Of a stretch of DNA of 64,000 nucleotides, positions 1 to 8,086 are shown one piece after another; within the stretch, counting starts at the first letter, position 1, and the number at the start of each line of letters is the position of its first letter. The notes beneath the pieces were generated by a model that searched no databases, was not told the origin of the DNA, and saw only the letters and a list, made by a program, of their open reading frames with translations. Source of the DNA: Arthrobacter livingstonensis (GTDB lineage: Bacteria; Actinomycetota; Actinomycetes; Actinomycetales; Micrococcaceae); contig NZ_QJVD01000010.1 in assembly GCF_003219815.1 (NCBI RefSeq), positions 1-64,000 on the forward strand. The letters run 5' to 3'. The translations under genes and the position numbers were made by a program.

Positions 1-75
1 ATCCGCGCAGCACACGGACTCGAAGCCCTCGGCGCCGCCGTCATGGCCCTAATGTTCGCCACCATGACAACATGA
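1..75 (+). CDS. 3' end of an unknown gene (partial)
   Basis: From the first base, the frame reads 24 residues ending in ALGAAVMALMFATMTT and then TGA at 73-75. Composition and codon choice look coding and the tail is hydrophobic. The gene starts outside the window and too little is visible to assign a family. It could be chance, since only 75 bases are available. Confidence 0.35.
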   Translation: MRAAHGLEALGAAVMALMFATMTT

Positions 76-421
76 ACCCCGACGAGACCGGCCGCATCCC
101 GACAATCATGAGGACCGCTGCCCCGCATGGCTCACTTCTCCTTACGTAGGATGCTCACCGAGTGTTCAATCGGCGACGAGAACTCGCGATTCGACTGACG
201 ACCTGCTGTAGAAGAACCGCCAGCTCCCAGCGACCTCACATCAGCAGGGGTTGGGTATCGCCCGGTTGGTCCTCAGGAAGTTGGGGATGTCGGGTTGGCA
301 CGCGGAACCTCCCGGAGCCCTCTCCACCGTGGTTACGGCGTGATCTTCGGCGCAGTCTTATATGCACCAAAAGATGAACAGTTCTGAGAAATCCTTCATA
401 ACACTATGCATAGGAGAAACC
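76..421. other. Non-coding stretch upstream of the cupin gene
   Basis: About 345 bases with no convincing gene. The short frame from 162 to 377 is rich in Arg, Trp, Ser and Cys, which is typical of a chance frame. GC content is lower than in the core genes. The last 15 bases hold the ribosome-binding site AGGAG of the cupin gene. I see no clear promoter or hairpin. Confidence 0.5.
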
Positions 422-799
422 ATGGAAACCCTCACAGGAACACTGAGCAAGGCCGGATCCATCCACAAGGTCGAAAACGGCTATCTCGGACTGCCTTCGA
501 TGAACGAGCCTGGAGTTGAAGCCGCCATCGGTGACTCCCTCCACAACCCGCAGGGCTCGGTCATGAGCGCCGGATTCTTCGAGCTCAAAGCCTCCAATCC
601 CCTGGTGTACACCTACACCTACGACGAAATGAAAGTCGTCATCCAAGGCGAATTCATCCTCACCGACCAGACAACAGGAGAGGTCACGCACGCCAAGGAA
701 CGCGATGTCCTGTTCTTCCCCAAGGGAACAACAGTGAAATTCGAAACCCCCGACTACGCACTCGGGTTCTTCACCGGCCACCGCTCCTTCGCACCCTAA
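422..799 (+). CDS. Cupin protein, ethanolamine-utilization EutQ-like
   Basis: A 125-residue single-domain protein. The start is ATG 422 because AGGAG lies six bases upstream; an earlier in-frame ATG at 362 has no such site. A beta-barrel cupin is suggested by the run YTYDEMKVVIQGEF, the acidic turn TDQTTGEVTHAKERDV, then FFPKGTTVKFETP, as in the EutQ/YgiW-like cupins that bind small metabolites. There are no other eut genes nearby, so an ethanolamine role is not supported by context. The next gene follows 29 bases downstream on the same strand and may be co-transcribed. Family call fairly sure; substrate unknown. Confidence 0.7.
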   Translation: METLTGTLSKAGSIHKVENGYLGLPSMNEPGVEAAIGDSLHNPQGSVMSAGFFELKASNPLVYTYTYDEMKVVIQGEFILTDQTTGEVTHAKERDVLFFPKGTTVKFETPDYALGFFTGHRSFAP

Positions 800-828
800 A
801 TGGCTGGACAGACTGAAAGGAAAAGCTC

Positions 829-1152
829 ATGTTTCTTAGGGAAATTATGTTCGAACGGTTCATTTTTACTTGCACAGGTTGTGACCACGCCTGGGTGGCC
901 GACTATGACGTCCAGCATGTTGAGGACGGTCACGGGCACGAACGGGACTATTTCTTTCGCGCCCGGCTGCACTGCCCAGATCCCACCGGTCTAGGCGAAA
1001 CGACATGCCCGCGCTGCGGTCGCGCGTCCATCCTTGCCCACCGCAGCGCCCCACCGACCAATCCAGCGGTCACGGACAAGGCAGCGGAGGGGCCGATCGG
1101 AATACCTGCCCCTGCCCAGGCCCAGGCACCACTGCTCTCGGGCGCACGATAG
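829..1152 (+). CDS. Small zinc-ribbon protein, function unknown
   Basis: A 107-residue protein. ATG 829 is preceded by AAAGG at suitable spacing; ATG 847 is an alternative. The N-terminal 60 residues carry CTGC near residue 15 and CPRC near residue 62, two CxxC knuckles that could hold one zinc ion, with a His/Asp-rich stretch between them (DVQHVEDGHGHERDY). The C-terminal third is Ala/Pro-rich and probably disordered. It follows the cupin gene closely on the same strand. I do not recognise a named family; a metal-binding or nucleic-acid-associated role is only inferred from the knuckles. Confidence 0.6.
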   Translation: MFLREIMFERFIFTCTGCDHAWVADYDVQHVEDGHGHERDYFFRARLHCPDPTGLGETTCPRCGRASILAHRSAPPTNPAVTDKAAEGPIGIPAPAQAQAPLLSGAR

Positions 1153-1579
1153 GCCCCTCGCAAGAGCCTTGGCACTGCCCCCTTTCTGGACATTCGACGC
1201 CACCTTGGCACCTCGGTGCCGGGGTGGGGTGTTACCGAGCGAGCTATTTGACGATGGCGGCGTCGCCTTTGGTGGCGATAGGATTGGGGGCGTCGTCATC
1301 GTGACATGGTGGTCGGCGCGCTGCCGGGCCGTAAGAGATAGCTATTCGCCTGGTCGTCATGGTGACGCTTTTTCCGGGCATAGCAGGGAAGAGTGTTCTC
1401 ACATTTTCAGGTGCGCAGCGGCGGGCTCAGCAGGTTACCGCGTGTGAAGAGCCCAACCAGGGTCCAAGGCGGCAGACCGGGGCCAACCCGTTGCCGATAG
1501 GCCAGTGCGGCACCGGTCAAAATATTCAAGCTCCAGCCGAGCATGCTCGGCCAGGGTTCAGGAATCTGGATATAGTGAT
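1153..1579. other. Non-coding stretch between the zinc-ribbon gene and a transposase remnant
   Basis: About 430 bases in which every open frame is Arg/Pro/Ser-rich and lacks a ribosome-binding site. I see no recognisable gene, RNA or strong hairpin. It probably belongs to the same decayed accessory patch as the transposase remnant that follows. Confidence 0.45.
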
Positions 1580-2285
1580 TTATTCTTGGTGTCGGTTGCC
1601 CCGTTTTATCATGGCGTATTTGAGGATCAGACCGGTGCCGGGTTGCGGGTTTCGGTGGCGGTGAGGAGGGCGCAGGGTTCAGCGACAGCCTTGGCCTTGG
1701 TCGGCAGCAGGCCGAGGGTGATGGTCAGGTAGCCGGCGGGGTGGGGTCAACATCCCCGGACTGGTTGATTACCTGGCGCATCAGGGCGGGGGCTTCCTGC
1801 TGGGCGCGCCGGTAGCCGGTGTAAGTGCGGATCTCGCGGGCGATGGTCATCGCGATGTTGTAGGCGACCATGCGGATGCCAGTGCGGATCAGTTTGAGCT
1901 CGGTGTCAAGGACCTGCTGGCCCGGGGCCAGGTCCCCGAGGCGGAGCTTGGAGGGGACTTTTTTGTGGGCTTTCTCCGCCGCGCGATCAGGGCGTTTCCT
2001 ACCTCCCAGAGTGGTGCCATGGCCTGGTTGGGCATGGCACTGGTAGCGGTGACGGTCAGTGCCTCAGTGCCTTCTGGTGGGATTGTCAGCGCCATCAGGT
2101 TCATGTCAGTTAAGGCTGCGGCCTCGGTGTGCCGGGTTCTGGCGGCGGCGATTTTTTGGTAGGACTTGGCTTTGGCCGGGCTCGGCACCATCCGGTCCTG
2201 GTCTTCATCGACGCTGGCTTAGGAGTCACGGGAGTCTAGTTCGAAGTGCATGCAGGCGTAGCGGAACTGGTTTTCCTGACGTGAT
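1580..2285 (-). pseudogene. Decayed transposase remnant with stops and frameshifts
   Basis: On the minus strand, pieces of one protein appear in successive frames. ENQFRYACMHFELDSRDS is followed by an in-frame TAA at about 2220. Reading then resumes through LTDMNLMALTIPPEGTE and MAPLWEVGNALIA, shifts frame near 1985, continues through KVPSKLRLGDLAPGQQV and IRMVAYNIAMTIAREIR, and shifts again near 1730 and 1645 before ending at TAA 1580-1582. The pieces resemble the C-terminal half of an actinobacterial transposase that ends in a conserved beta-rich region. I recognise the type but not the exact IS family. With at least one stop and two or three frameshifts it cannot be active. No terminal inverted repeats were found. 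Confidence 0.6.
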
Positions 2286-2664
2286 GGACACCAGTAACGA
2301 CAAGGGCGGCCCCGCCATCGCGCCCCACCTCGCCGACATTTTCCTCATCCAAGCCCGTAACAGTCGCGACCGGACGCCGGCCCCGGTCCGAAGCGCGGCA
2401 GCGCGCGAGGTACTTTTCGGCGGACGCTTGACGACGTCGTCGGCCCGGCTGGTTACGGAGAGACCACCACCCGGGCAGCCATCCGGGTCGGAAATGGATT
2501 TCGCCACCAGGATCGGCCAGTATTGGCGCAACTAGACATGACCGCTCAGGCGACAGATAGAGGGCGGTCACCCCCTACGCTCAGAGATTATCTGGCAGAG
2601 TCAGTTTGGAATCTCCACTGATCAGGGCTTAACCTAGAAAAGCTGACGGTGTTAGAGCCGTCAC
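2286..2664. other. Non-coding stretch before tRNA-Ala
   Basis: About 380 bases with overlapping open frames on both strands, none of which looks like a real protein. It may contain the unrecognisable 5' part of the decayed transposase. The 120 bases before the tRNA are lower in GC and may hold the tRNA promoter, but I cannot place it with confidence. Confidence 0.4.
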
Positions 2665-2737
2665 GGGGCTATGGCGCAGTTGGTAGCGCGCCTCGTTCGC
2701 ATCGAGGAGGTCAGGAGTTCGAATCTCCTTAGCTCCA
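2665..2737 (+). tRNA. tRNA-Ala, anticodon CGC
   Basis: A 73-base cloverleaf. The acceptor stem GGGGCTA pairs with TAGCTCC and contains the G3:U70 wobble pair that marks alanine tRNAs. The anticodon stem is CCTCG/CGAGG around the loop TTCGCAT, giving anticodon CGC, which reads GCG. The T arm is CAGGAGTTCGAATCTCCT. The discriminator base is A and CCA is not encoded. The gene sits beside decayed mobile DNA, a common arrangement at tRNA integration sites. Confidence 0.95.
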
Positions 2738-2745
2738 CCCCGGAC

Positions 2746-2790
2746 GGCCCTATGGGCTGCGGTAATCCGCAGCCCATAGGGCCTTTTGTT
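2746..2790 (+). terminator. Rho-independent terminator of tRNA-Ala
   Basis: A perfect 17-bp stem, GGCCCTATGGGCTGCGG with its complement, closes a TAAT loop and is followed by TTTTGTTT. It begins nine bases after the tRNA. Confidence 0.9.
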
Positions 2791-3153
2791 TGCCCGAAAA
2801 GGGGGTGTACCCAACTCTTACTCGATGTCTTGGAAACAAATCAGGGGAAGTTTTGACATCCTGCGTTTTCTTTGGGTGTTGGGCTCGAGTATGGAAGTGT
2901 CAAGCCGGGATTGAGCAGTGGGGCGGTTGTGACCTGTTATGTGGATCCTGCGCTCGTGGCGTCTGGAGACGCGTTCGCCGCGGCACCGTGGAAATTTCGA
3001 TGCCGACTACGTTGCCCGCCTCGGATAACGCGCCACGCCGGTGACCACCAAACACGTCACGCCGAGCTAAATGTTCTCCTCCATGGTTACCGGGCAATCA
3101 TGCGAACCAGTTCGCTCCTGGCGGCAAACAGTTCGGGGTGGGACGATGCAAGC
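2791..3153. other. Non-coding stretch upstream of the VOC gene
   Basis: About 360 bases with no supported gene. A TTGACA sequence is present near 2854 but I cannot match it with a good -10 box. In-frame codons exist upstream of the VOC gene (ATG 3100 among others) but none has a ribosome-binding site. Confidence 0.4.
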
Positions 3154-3573
3154 ATGCCCATCAATACCAATTCCATTAACCACATCCGTTTGACCGTGAC
3201 AAACATCGAACGGTCACGGGCCTTCTACGAAGGCATCTTTGCGTGGCCCGTCGCGATGGAAATACCAGCGGACACTCCGTCCAAGGATCAAGCGCGCTAC
3301 GCATTCCTGTATGGCGGCGTCATATACGATCTGGGCCAATCCCTGCTGGGGCTCCGGCCCGTCTCCACGGATGGCTTCGACGAGAACCGGACCGGGTTGG
3401 ACCACCTCAGCCTTGCCGTAACGTCCCACGCCGACCTTGACGCGGCCATCGAACTTCTAGACGGGTTCGGCATTGGCCATGGAGGCATCAAGGACATCGG
3501 CAGCGGATTCATCCTGGAGTTCCGCGACCCTGACAATATTGCGCTGGAACTGTTTGCGCCGAAGGCCCCGTAG
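3154..3573 (+). CDS. Glyoxalase / VOC superfamily protein
   Basis: A 139-residue protein with the double beta-alpha-beta-beta-beta fold of the vicinal oxygen chelate family. NHIRLTVTNIERSRAFYEG near the N terminus is the typical first strand and helix, its His a likely metal ligand. GLDHLSLAVTS in the middle opens the second module, and LEFRDPDNIALELFAP near the end carries the last metal-ligand Glu. Start ATG 3154 is chosen because it leads directly into the first strand; ATG 3100 would add an unstructured extension. Possible substrates include glutathione- or mycothiol-like adducts and antibiotics, but nothing here fixes one. It stands alone. Confidence 0.82.
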   Translation: MPINTNSINHIRLTVTNIERSRAFYEGIFAWPVAMEIPADTPSKDQARYAFLYGGVIYDLGQSLLGLRPVSTDGFDENRTGLDHLSLAVTSHADLDAAIELLDGFGIGHGGIKDIGSGFILEFRDPDNIALELFAPKAP

Positions 3574-3595
3574 CTATCTCCGCCCTCGCAGACAG

Positions 3596-4396
3596 CTACG
3601 TGTGCCGCGACTGGAGCCATTCGCTGAATTCAACACGTCCGACGGCGGCTTCCGGGACCAAGTTCCGCCCGGCCCGTAAGTACGTGCCAAAGGCACCCGG
3701 CAGCGGCATGGACGTCACCACACCATGCCGTCCCATCGCCGACTTCCACTGCTCCGCCATGGCCTTCATGGGCCACACGGATGGTCCACCTGCAAGTACG
3801 GAACGGTGTCGCGCAACGTTTGGGTCCAGGCCGGCAACCGCCTCGTCGACCAGCAACCGCGCCACGTCCGCCGTCGCAATCGGCTGGAACGACACACCTG
3901 AGAATGCCGGGATGATGCCGACCTTGGCACCCGTGGAGAAAAGTCCGGCCACGAGATTATGGAACTGCGTGGCATAGACCACCGTGGCAGGCACCCCGGA
4001 CGACTCGTAGCTGCGCGCCCGCGAAGCCTGGACCTGGTAATAGCCCATGGAGCACTCTGCCGCGTTGACGATGGTCAACAGCACGCACCGGGAAACGCCT
4101 GCACGCTGCGCGGCCGCAAGCACGGCAACGGTGGTTGCGGAGAGCGCCTTCAGCAAAGGTCCCGTGCGGGCGTCCAGCGTCTCCACCAGGGCATCGACGC
4201 CGGCCAGGGCCTGCGCCACGCCGCCGCCTGTCCGGAAGTCGGCGGCCAGGTAGTCGGCGCCGGCCACGCGCTTTGGATCAGCAGCCGCGGGCACGTGCCT
4301 GCTCAGTGCCCGGACGCTGAAGCCCCGGCCGACGGCATCGGCCACCACCGCACATCCTGCGGTACCTGTCCCACCGGCAACAGCAATAAGCACCAT
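3596..4396 (-). CDS. NmrA-like NAD(P)-binding protein
   Basis: A 266-residue atypical short-chain dehydrogenase. The N terminus IAVAGGTGTAG is a Rossmann dinucleotide-binding loop of the GxxGxxG kind. The middle contains MGYYQVQASRARSYESSG, where the YYxxK-like catalytic pattern of true reductases is not intact. PATVVYATQFHNLV resembles the family's substrate-domain strand. NmrA-like proteins act as redox sensors or ether/quinone reductases; the role here is not defined. It is convergent with the VOC gene, with only 22 bases between the ends. Confidence 0.78.
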   Translation of the reverse strand: MVLIAVAGGTGTAGCAVVADAVGRGFSVRALSRHVPAAADPKRVAGADYLAADFRTGGGVAQALAGVDALVETLDARTGPLLKALSATTVAVLAAAQRAGVSRCVLLTIVNAAECSMGYYQVQASRARSYESSGVPATVVYATQFHNLVAGLFSTGAKVGIIPAFSGVSFQPIATADVARLLVDEAVAGLDPNVARHRSVLAGGPSVWPMKAMAEQWKSAMGRHGVVTSMPLPGAFGTYLRAGRNLVPEAAVGRVEFSEWLQSRHT

Positions 4397-4439
4397 GGAT
4401 TGACACTACCCCGGCCAGTGCAGAACAGAATAGTCGGAT

Positions 4440-4610
4440 CAAGTCCAGGTCTCGGCAATCTGCGTCTCGCTCCCATCCGCTCCCGGTACTCGCAAGTCCC
4501 CACCCGCTCCCGGTACTCGCAAGCTCGCAGCGGGCCACTCGCAGGTGTGGGCCCACGCAGCGGGCCCCTCGCAGGTGTGGGCCCATGGGCCCGCGCCCGC
4601 GGGGGGCCCG
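4440..4610. repeat. GC-rich intergenic direct repeats
   Basis: The gap between two minus-strand genes holds two nested direct repeats: a unit close to CCGCTCCCGGTACTCGCAAG repeated around 4478-4525, and a unit containing CTCGCAGGTGTGGGCCCA repeated around 4549-4586. The word CTCGCAAGCTCGC recurs in another spacer near 23157-23170. The function is unknown; these may be mobile palindromic or transcribed 3' elements. Confidence 0.6.
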
Positions 4611-4660
4611 GCCGAGGTACGAGGCTGGGGAGCGGGTGGGGATCGACCGCCGGAGGGTAA

Positions 4661-5488
4661 TTAAGCGCGGCGGCGCTGAAGCACGACGTCGAGGTTGTTC
4701 AGTCCGTGGGCGGCGTCCGCCGGCTTGACGGCAGCCGAAGGGGCCGGAGCAGCGGCCGGGGCTTCCTCGGCAGACTTGCCTTCAACGATCACGGGCACGG
4801 GTGCGCTGTCGCCCGTTGCGGGAACGCCGATTCCGGCCTGGTCGGCCTTGATGGATGTTCCAGTGGACTTCGGCACTTCGGGAACCGCCAGCGGGGCAAC
4901 CTGGGCGGCAGCTGCACGCGCGGCCGTCACATAGCCGGGCTTAGGCACCTCCACGGGCTCCCAGGTCTCGGCGTCCAGCTCACCCTCGGCCAGGGTCTGT
5001 GTGTGTGCCAGCTTGGCGTCCTCAGTGCCTTTGGCGGCCACCCGCAGGGCGGCGTTGCGCAGTTCATCAGCCGTGAGCGGCTTCTGCACCGGCCCGGGTT
5101 CCGCGCCCTCGGCACCGTCGAACAGGACCGTCTCACGCTGTTCCACGGCGGGACCGGACCAGGCCGCGGACGCAGCGTCCGCCGTCGAACGTTCAGCAGC
5201 CGCATGTGCGGCCGAACGGCGGGCATTTTGATCCCGAATGGCCAAGGCACGCAGCCCCGCCAACACTGCCAGGAAAATGACCAGCCCAGCCACGGAAAGT
5301 GATGCCGAGCCGATGTTGAACACGTTCAACGCGCCGGAAATGCCGGCGGTGAGCAGGGCCAGCAGACCCACTGCCGCCATGGCCGTGCGGCGCCAGCGAA
5401 TATTCAAGGGTGCAGGGCCGGCAACGGGCGCGACGGATGACGGTTCCGGCTCCACGTGGGCGTGGGCGTCGGAAATGATGCGTTCCAT
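4661..5488 (-). CDS. Two-helix membrane protein, possible GlpR/Rv0996-like
   Basis: A 275-residue protein with AGGAG ahead of ATG 5488. After a short cytoplasmic-type leader, two hydrophobic helices lie at about residues 36-55 and 63-82, followed by RDQNARR and a long Ala/Pro/Glu-rich tail that looks mostly disordered. It ends the minus-strand run galU - rimJ - this gene. In mycobacteria and corynebacteria a membrane protein holds the same place (Rv0996), and the corynebacterial one has been described as the membrane receptor GLPR of the gephyrin-like division protein Glp. That identity is inferred from position and topology only. The usual Glp/MoeA gene is not next to it here. Confidence 0.62.
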   Translation of the reverse strand: MERIISDAHAHVEPEPSSVAPVAGPAPLNIRWRRTAMAAVGLLALLTAGISGALNVFNIGSASLSVAGLVIFLAVLAGLRALAIRDQNARRSAAHAAAERSTADAASAAWSGPAVEQRETVLFDGAEGAEPGPVQKPLTADELRNAALRVAAKGTEDAKLAHTQTLAEGELDAETWEPVEVPKPGYVTAARAAAAQVAPLAVPEVPKSTGTSIKADQAGIGVPATGDSAPVPVIVEGKSAEEAPAAAPAPSAAVKPADAAHGLNNLDVVLQRRRA

Positions 5489-5712
5489 TGACGTCTCCTG
5501 CTATTGCTGGTCTGGCGTGCCGGCTGCGGCGTGGCAGTCGTGACAACCACCAAATAGGGGAAGCCCGGCGGGGGCGCTTCCACATTTCAACCCTAGAGGT
5601 GAAATATGTCGCAAGTTGCATTACTGCCGGTGTGTCGCGAGGCGGTCCCAGATTTCCTGACCGGCGCCCCTGACAGGTGCGGCCGGTTTGCCCCGCCTGC
5701 CGGGCCCTCCAG

Positions 5713-6330
5713 TCAGGCGCGGCCGGCCAGCCACCGGTTGAGCAGGCCGCCGGGCACTTCCTCGGCGGTCAGCGCAAAGCTGCGGTGGTCCGCCCAATCG
5801 CCGTTGATGTGCAGGTACCGCGGACGCAGGCCCTCGTCACGGAAGCCCAGCTTTTCCACCACGCGCAGGCTGGGGCCGTTTTCCGGGCGGATGTTGATTT
5901 CCATCCGGTGCAGGCCCAGCGCCCGGAAACAGTGGTCCGTCACCATGGCCACTGCGGTGGGGGCTATGCCGCGGCCCGCCCGGTCCTGGTCCACCCAGTA
6001 GCCCAGCGTCGCCATCATCGCCGAGCCCCACATGATCGAGGACACCGTCAACTGCCCGACAATCACGGGCTTGCCCTGCCCGGGCACCCGCTCCGTGATG
6101 ACAAACGGCAGCGCCGCCGCCGCCCGGGCCTGCTCGTTGAGCGCCCGGACCATCTGGCCGAAACTGGGCAGTTCGCCCTGGCTCGCCGGGTTGCTGGCCT
6201 CCCAAGGCTGCAGCCAGTCCGCATTGCGGGCACGCACGCGCGTCCACTCGACCCTGTCCCGCAGCCTGATGGGGCGCAGGACCAGGTCTCCGGATTCCAG
6301 CGTCACCGGCCACGTGGCCTGGCCCCACAC
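5713..6330 (-). CDS. rimJ: GNAT N-acetyltransferase, RimJ/RimL type
   Basis: A 205-residue acetyl-CoA-dependent acetyltransferase. It opens with WPVTLESGDLVLRPIRLRD, typical of the RimJ/RimL group that acetylates protein N termini. The acetyl-CoA loop appears as QDRAGRGIAPTAVAMV, and LHRMEINIRPENGPSLRVVEKLGF is the usual beta-4/beta-5 and C-terminal motif. GTG 6330 is chosen, five bases after the galU stop; an upstream ATG at 6372 would overlap galU by 37 bases and add a non-family leader. The tight junction suggests translational coupling to galU. The exact protein substrate cannot be read from the sequence. Confidence 0.85.
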   Translation of the reverse strand: MWGQATWPVTLESGDLVLRPIRLRDRVEWTRVRARNADWLQPWEASNPASQGELPSFGQMVRALNEQARAAAALPFVITERVPGQGKPVIVGQLTVSSIMWGSAMMATLGYWVDQDRAGRGIAPTAVAMVTDHCFRALGLHRMEINIRPENGPSLRVVEKLGFRDEGLRPRYLHINGDWADHRSFALTAEEVPGGLLNRWLAGRA

Positions 6331-6335
6331 GTGGG

Positions 6336-7238
6336 CTACTTGTGCAGCTCGGCTGCGAACTCGCCCAGCCACTCGCGCAGGTCCGGGCCCAGGTCGTCGC
6401 TCTCGCAGGCCAGGGTCACCACTGCCTTCAGGTAGCTGAGTTTGTCGCCCGTGTCATAGCGGCGGCCGCGGAACACGACGCCGTACACGCCACCGCCGTC
6501 GCCCTCGCGTGTGGCGAGGGTCTGCAATGCGTCGGTGAGCTGGATTTCATCGCCACGCCCCGGAGGGGTGTTTTCCAGCACCCCAAAGACGGCCGGGTGC
6601 AGAACGTAGCGGCCAATGACGGCCAGGTTCGACGGCGCGTCCTCCACCGCAGGCTTCTCCACCAGGTGGTTGACGCGCACGTAGTCCTCCCCCTCAATGA
6701 CGGTCATGTCGGCGCAGCCGTATGCGGAAATCTTGTCCCTGGGCACCTCGATCAGCGCAATGACTGATCCGCCGGTGCGTGCCTGGACGTCGATCATGGT
6801 GGTCAGCAGTTCGTCGCGCTCATCAATCAAATCATCGCCGAGCAGCACCGCGAAGGGCTCGTTGCCCACGTGGGTCTTGGCACGCAGCACTGCGTGTCCC
6901 AGGCCCTTGGGGTCGCCCTGGCGGACGTAGTGGATCTCGCCCAGGTCGGTGGCGTGCTGGATGGCGGCCAACTTCTCGAAGTCGCCCTTGGCCTCCAGCA
7001 GCTGCTCGGTGACGGGCACGCGGTCAAAGTGGTCTTCCAGGGCCCGCTTGTTGCGTCCCGTAATCATCAGCACGTCCACCAGGCCGGCACTGACGGCCTC
7101 CTGCACCACATACTGGATGGCGGGCTTGTCGACCACGGGCAGCATTTCCTTCGGCATCGCCTTTGTTGCCGGCAGGAAGCGGGTCCCCAAACCGGCCGCA
7201 GGAATGACGGCTTTACGTACGCGCGAAACTTCAGTCAT
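6336..7238 (-). CDS. galU: UTP-glucose-1-phosphate uridylyltransferase
   Basis: A 300-residue protein of normal family length. It joins UTP and glucose-1-phosphate to make UDP-glucose for wall and storage polysaccharides. The nucleotide-binding signature GLGTRFLPATKAMPKEM is at about residues 16-32, the DDLI metal/sugar region near residue 134, and VEKP near residue 192. It is transcribed away from the 5-FCL gene, with 85 bases between the two starts, so that gap must hold both promoters. rimJ follows directly. Confidence 0.96.
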   Translation of the reverse strand: MTEVSRVRKAVIPAAGLGTRFLPATKAMPKEMLPVVDKPAIQYVVQEAVSAGLVDVLMITGRNKRALEDHFDRVPVTEQLLEAKGDFEKLAAIQHATDLGEIHYVRQGDPKGLGHAVLRAKTHVGNEPFAVLLGDDLIDERDELLTTMIDVQARTGGSVIALIEVPRDKISAYGCADMTVIEGEDYVRVNHLVEKPAVEDAPSNLAVIGRYVLHPAVFGVLENTPPGRGDEIQLTDALQTLATREGDGGGVYGVVFRGRRYDTGDKLSYLKAVVTLACESDDLGPDLREWLGEFAAELHK

Positions 7239-7323
7239 GCTCCTAGGCTAACTGACGTTCCCGCCATTTCCGCGCCGCGCCCTGCTAGCTTGGGCATGTG
7301 ACCGCCAACGAACAGGAAAGTCC

Positions 7324-7953
7324 GTGACCCCCGCCACCAAAATCCAATGGCGTTCCCGCCTGCGCTCCGCCCGCCTTTCCATGGACGACGCCGTCCGTCA
7401 CCGCGCCGCTGCCGGCCTGGCTTCAGCCGGGGTGGGGTGGGTCAGCGAACTGCGCGGCTCCGGGTCCCCGGGAATCGTTTGCGCCTATGTCTCCTCCGGC
7501 AGCGAGCCGGGCACCGGCGCGCTGCTGGAGGCCCTGGGCGATGCCGGGCACCTCATCTTTGTTCCCGTGTGCGAACCCGGGCATCAACTGTCCTGGGCAC
7601 AGTGGAGCCCGGGGGTCACCATGGCACGGAGCACGCTGGCGCCCGTCCTGGAACCAACGGGGCCGCGCCTGCCCTTCGCGGCGCTCGGCGCCGTTGACGG
7701 CATCCTGCTGCCGGCGCTGGCGGTGGACACATCCGGCGTGCGGCTGGGCCAGGGCGGCGGCTACTACGACCGTTTCCTCGCCACCCTGGCGTCCCCGGCG
7801 GAAGGCGGGGTTCGCGCTGTACCGACGGCCGCCGTCGTCCATGAACGGGAAGTCTTCCCGCCCGGGGTCCTGCCCCACGATGACCTGGACCGCCCGGTGG
7901 ACTGGGTGTTGACGCCCAGTGGCTGGAACCGGGCCGGCTCCCCGGATTTGTGA
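7324..7953 (+). CDS. 5-formyltetrahydrofolate cyclo-ligase
   Basis: A 209-residue enzyme that converts 5-formyl-THF plus ATP to 5,10-methenyl-THF. The family signature near the C terminus, RLGQGGGYYDRFLA, binds ATP and phosphate and is intact. The N-terminal basic helix IQWRSRLRSARLSM is also typical. GTG 7324 is preceded by AGGAAAG. It is divergent from galU and precedes the Ruc-like zinc-ribbon gene, the same order as Rv0991c-Rv0993 of Mycobacterium tuberculosis. Confidence 0.92.
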   Translation: MTPATKIQWRSRLRSARLSMDDAVRHRAAAGLASAGVGWVSELRGSGSPGIVCAYVSSGSEPGTGALLEALGDAGHLIFVPVCEPGHQLSWAQWSPGVTMARSTLAPVLEPTGPRLPFAALGAVDGILLPALAVDTSGVRLGQGGGYYDRFLATLASPAEGGVRAVPTAAVVHEREVFPPGVLPHDDLDRPVDWVLTPSGWNRAGSPDL

Positions 7954-7992
7954 AATAAATAACGTGCCCGGGGCGTTGTCGAGAGCGGTGAT

Positions 7993-8023
7993 AGAATTAG
8001 CACTCGGGACCCTGGACTGCCAG
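7993..8023 (+). promoter_or_regulatory. CIRCE-like HrcA operator with -10 box
   Basis: TTAGCACTC at 7997-8005 is a perfect left half of the CIRCE consensus. Nine bases later GACTGCCAG at 8015-8023 matches six of nine positions of the right half and eight of nine of the right half of the second groES CIRCE in this window. TAGAAT at 7993-7998 is a good -10 box overlapping the operator. The site is 64 bases before the Ruc-like gene. Confidence 0.7.
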
Positions 8024-8086
8024 AGCGTGCAAAGGTCATTGCAACTGCAGCCGCGGTCCTGACGCATGTATCCAGGAGGAAAACCA

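Noticed and set aside
2284-2535. Plus-strand frame of about 83 residues before tRNA-Ala
   Set aside because: It starts plausibly (MDTSNDKGG) but lacks a ribosome-binding site and overlaps the decayed transposase region; not recognised.
7964-7981. -35 box for the Ruc-like gene
   Set aside because: TTGTCG is only 11 bases from the TAGAAT box and nothing better is at 17 bases; left unassigned.
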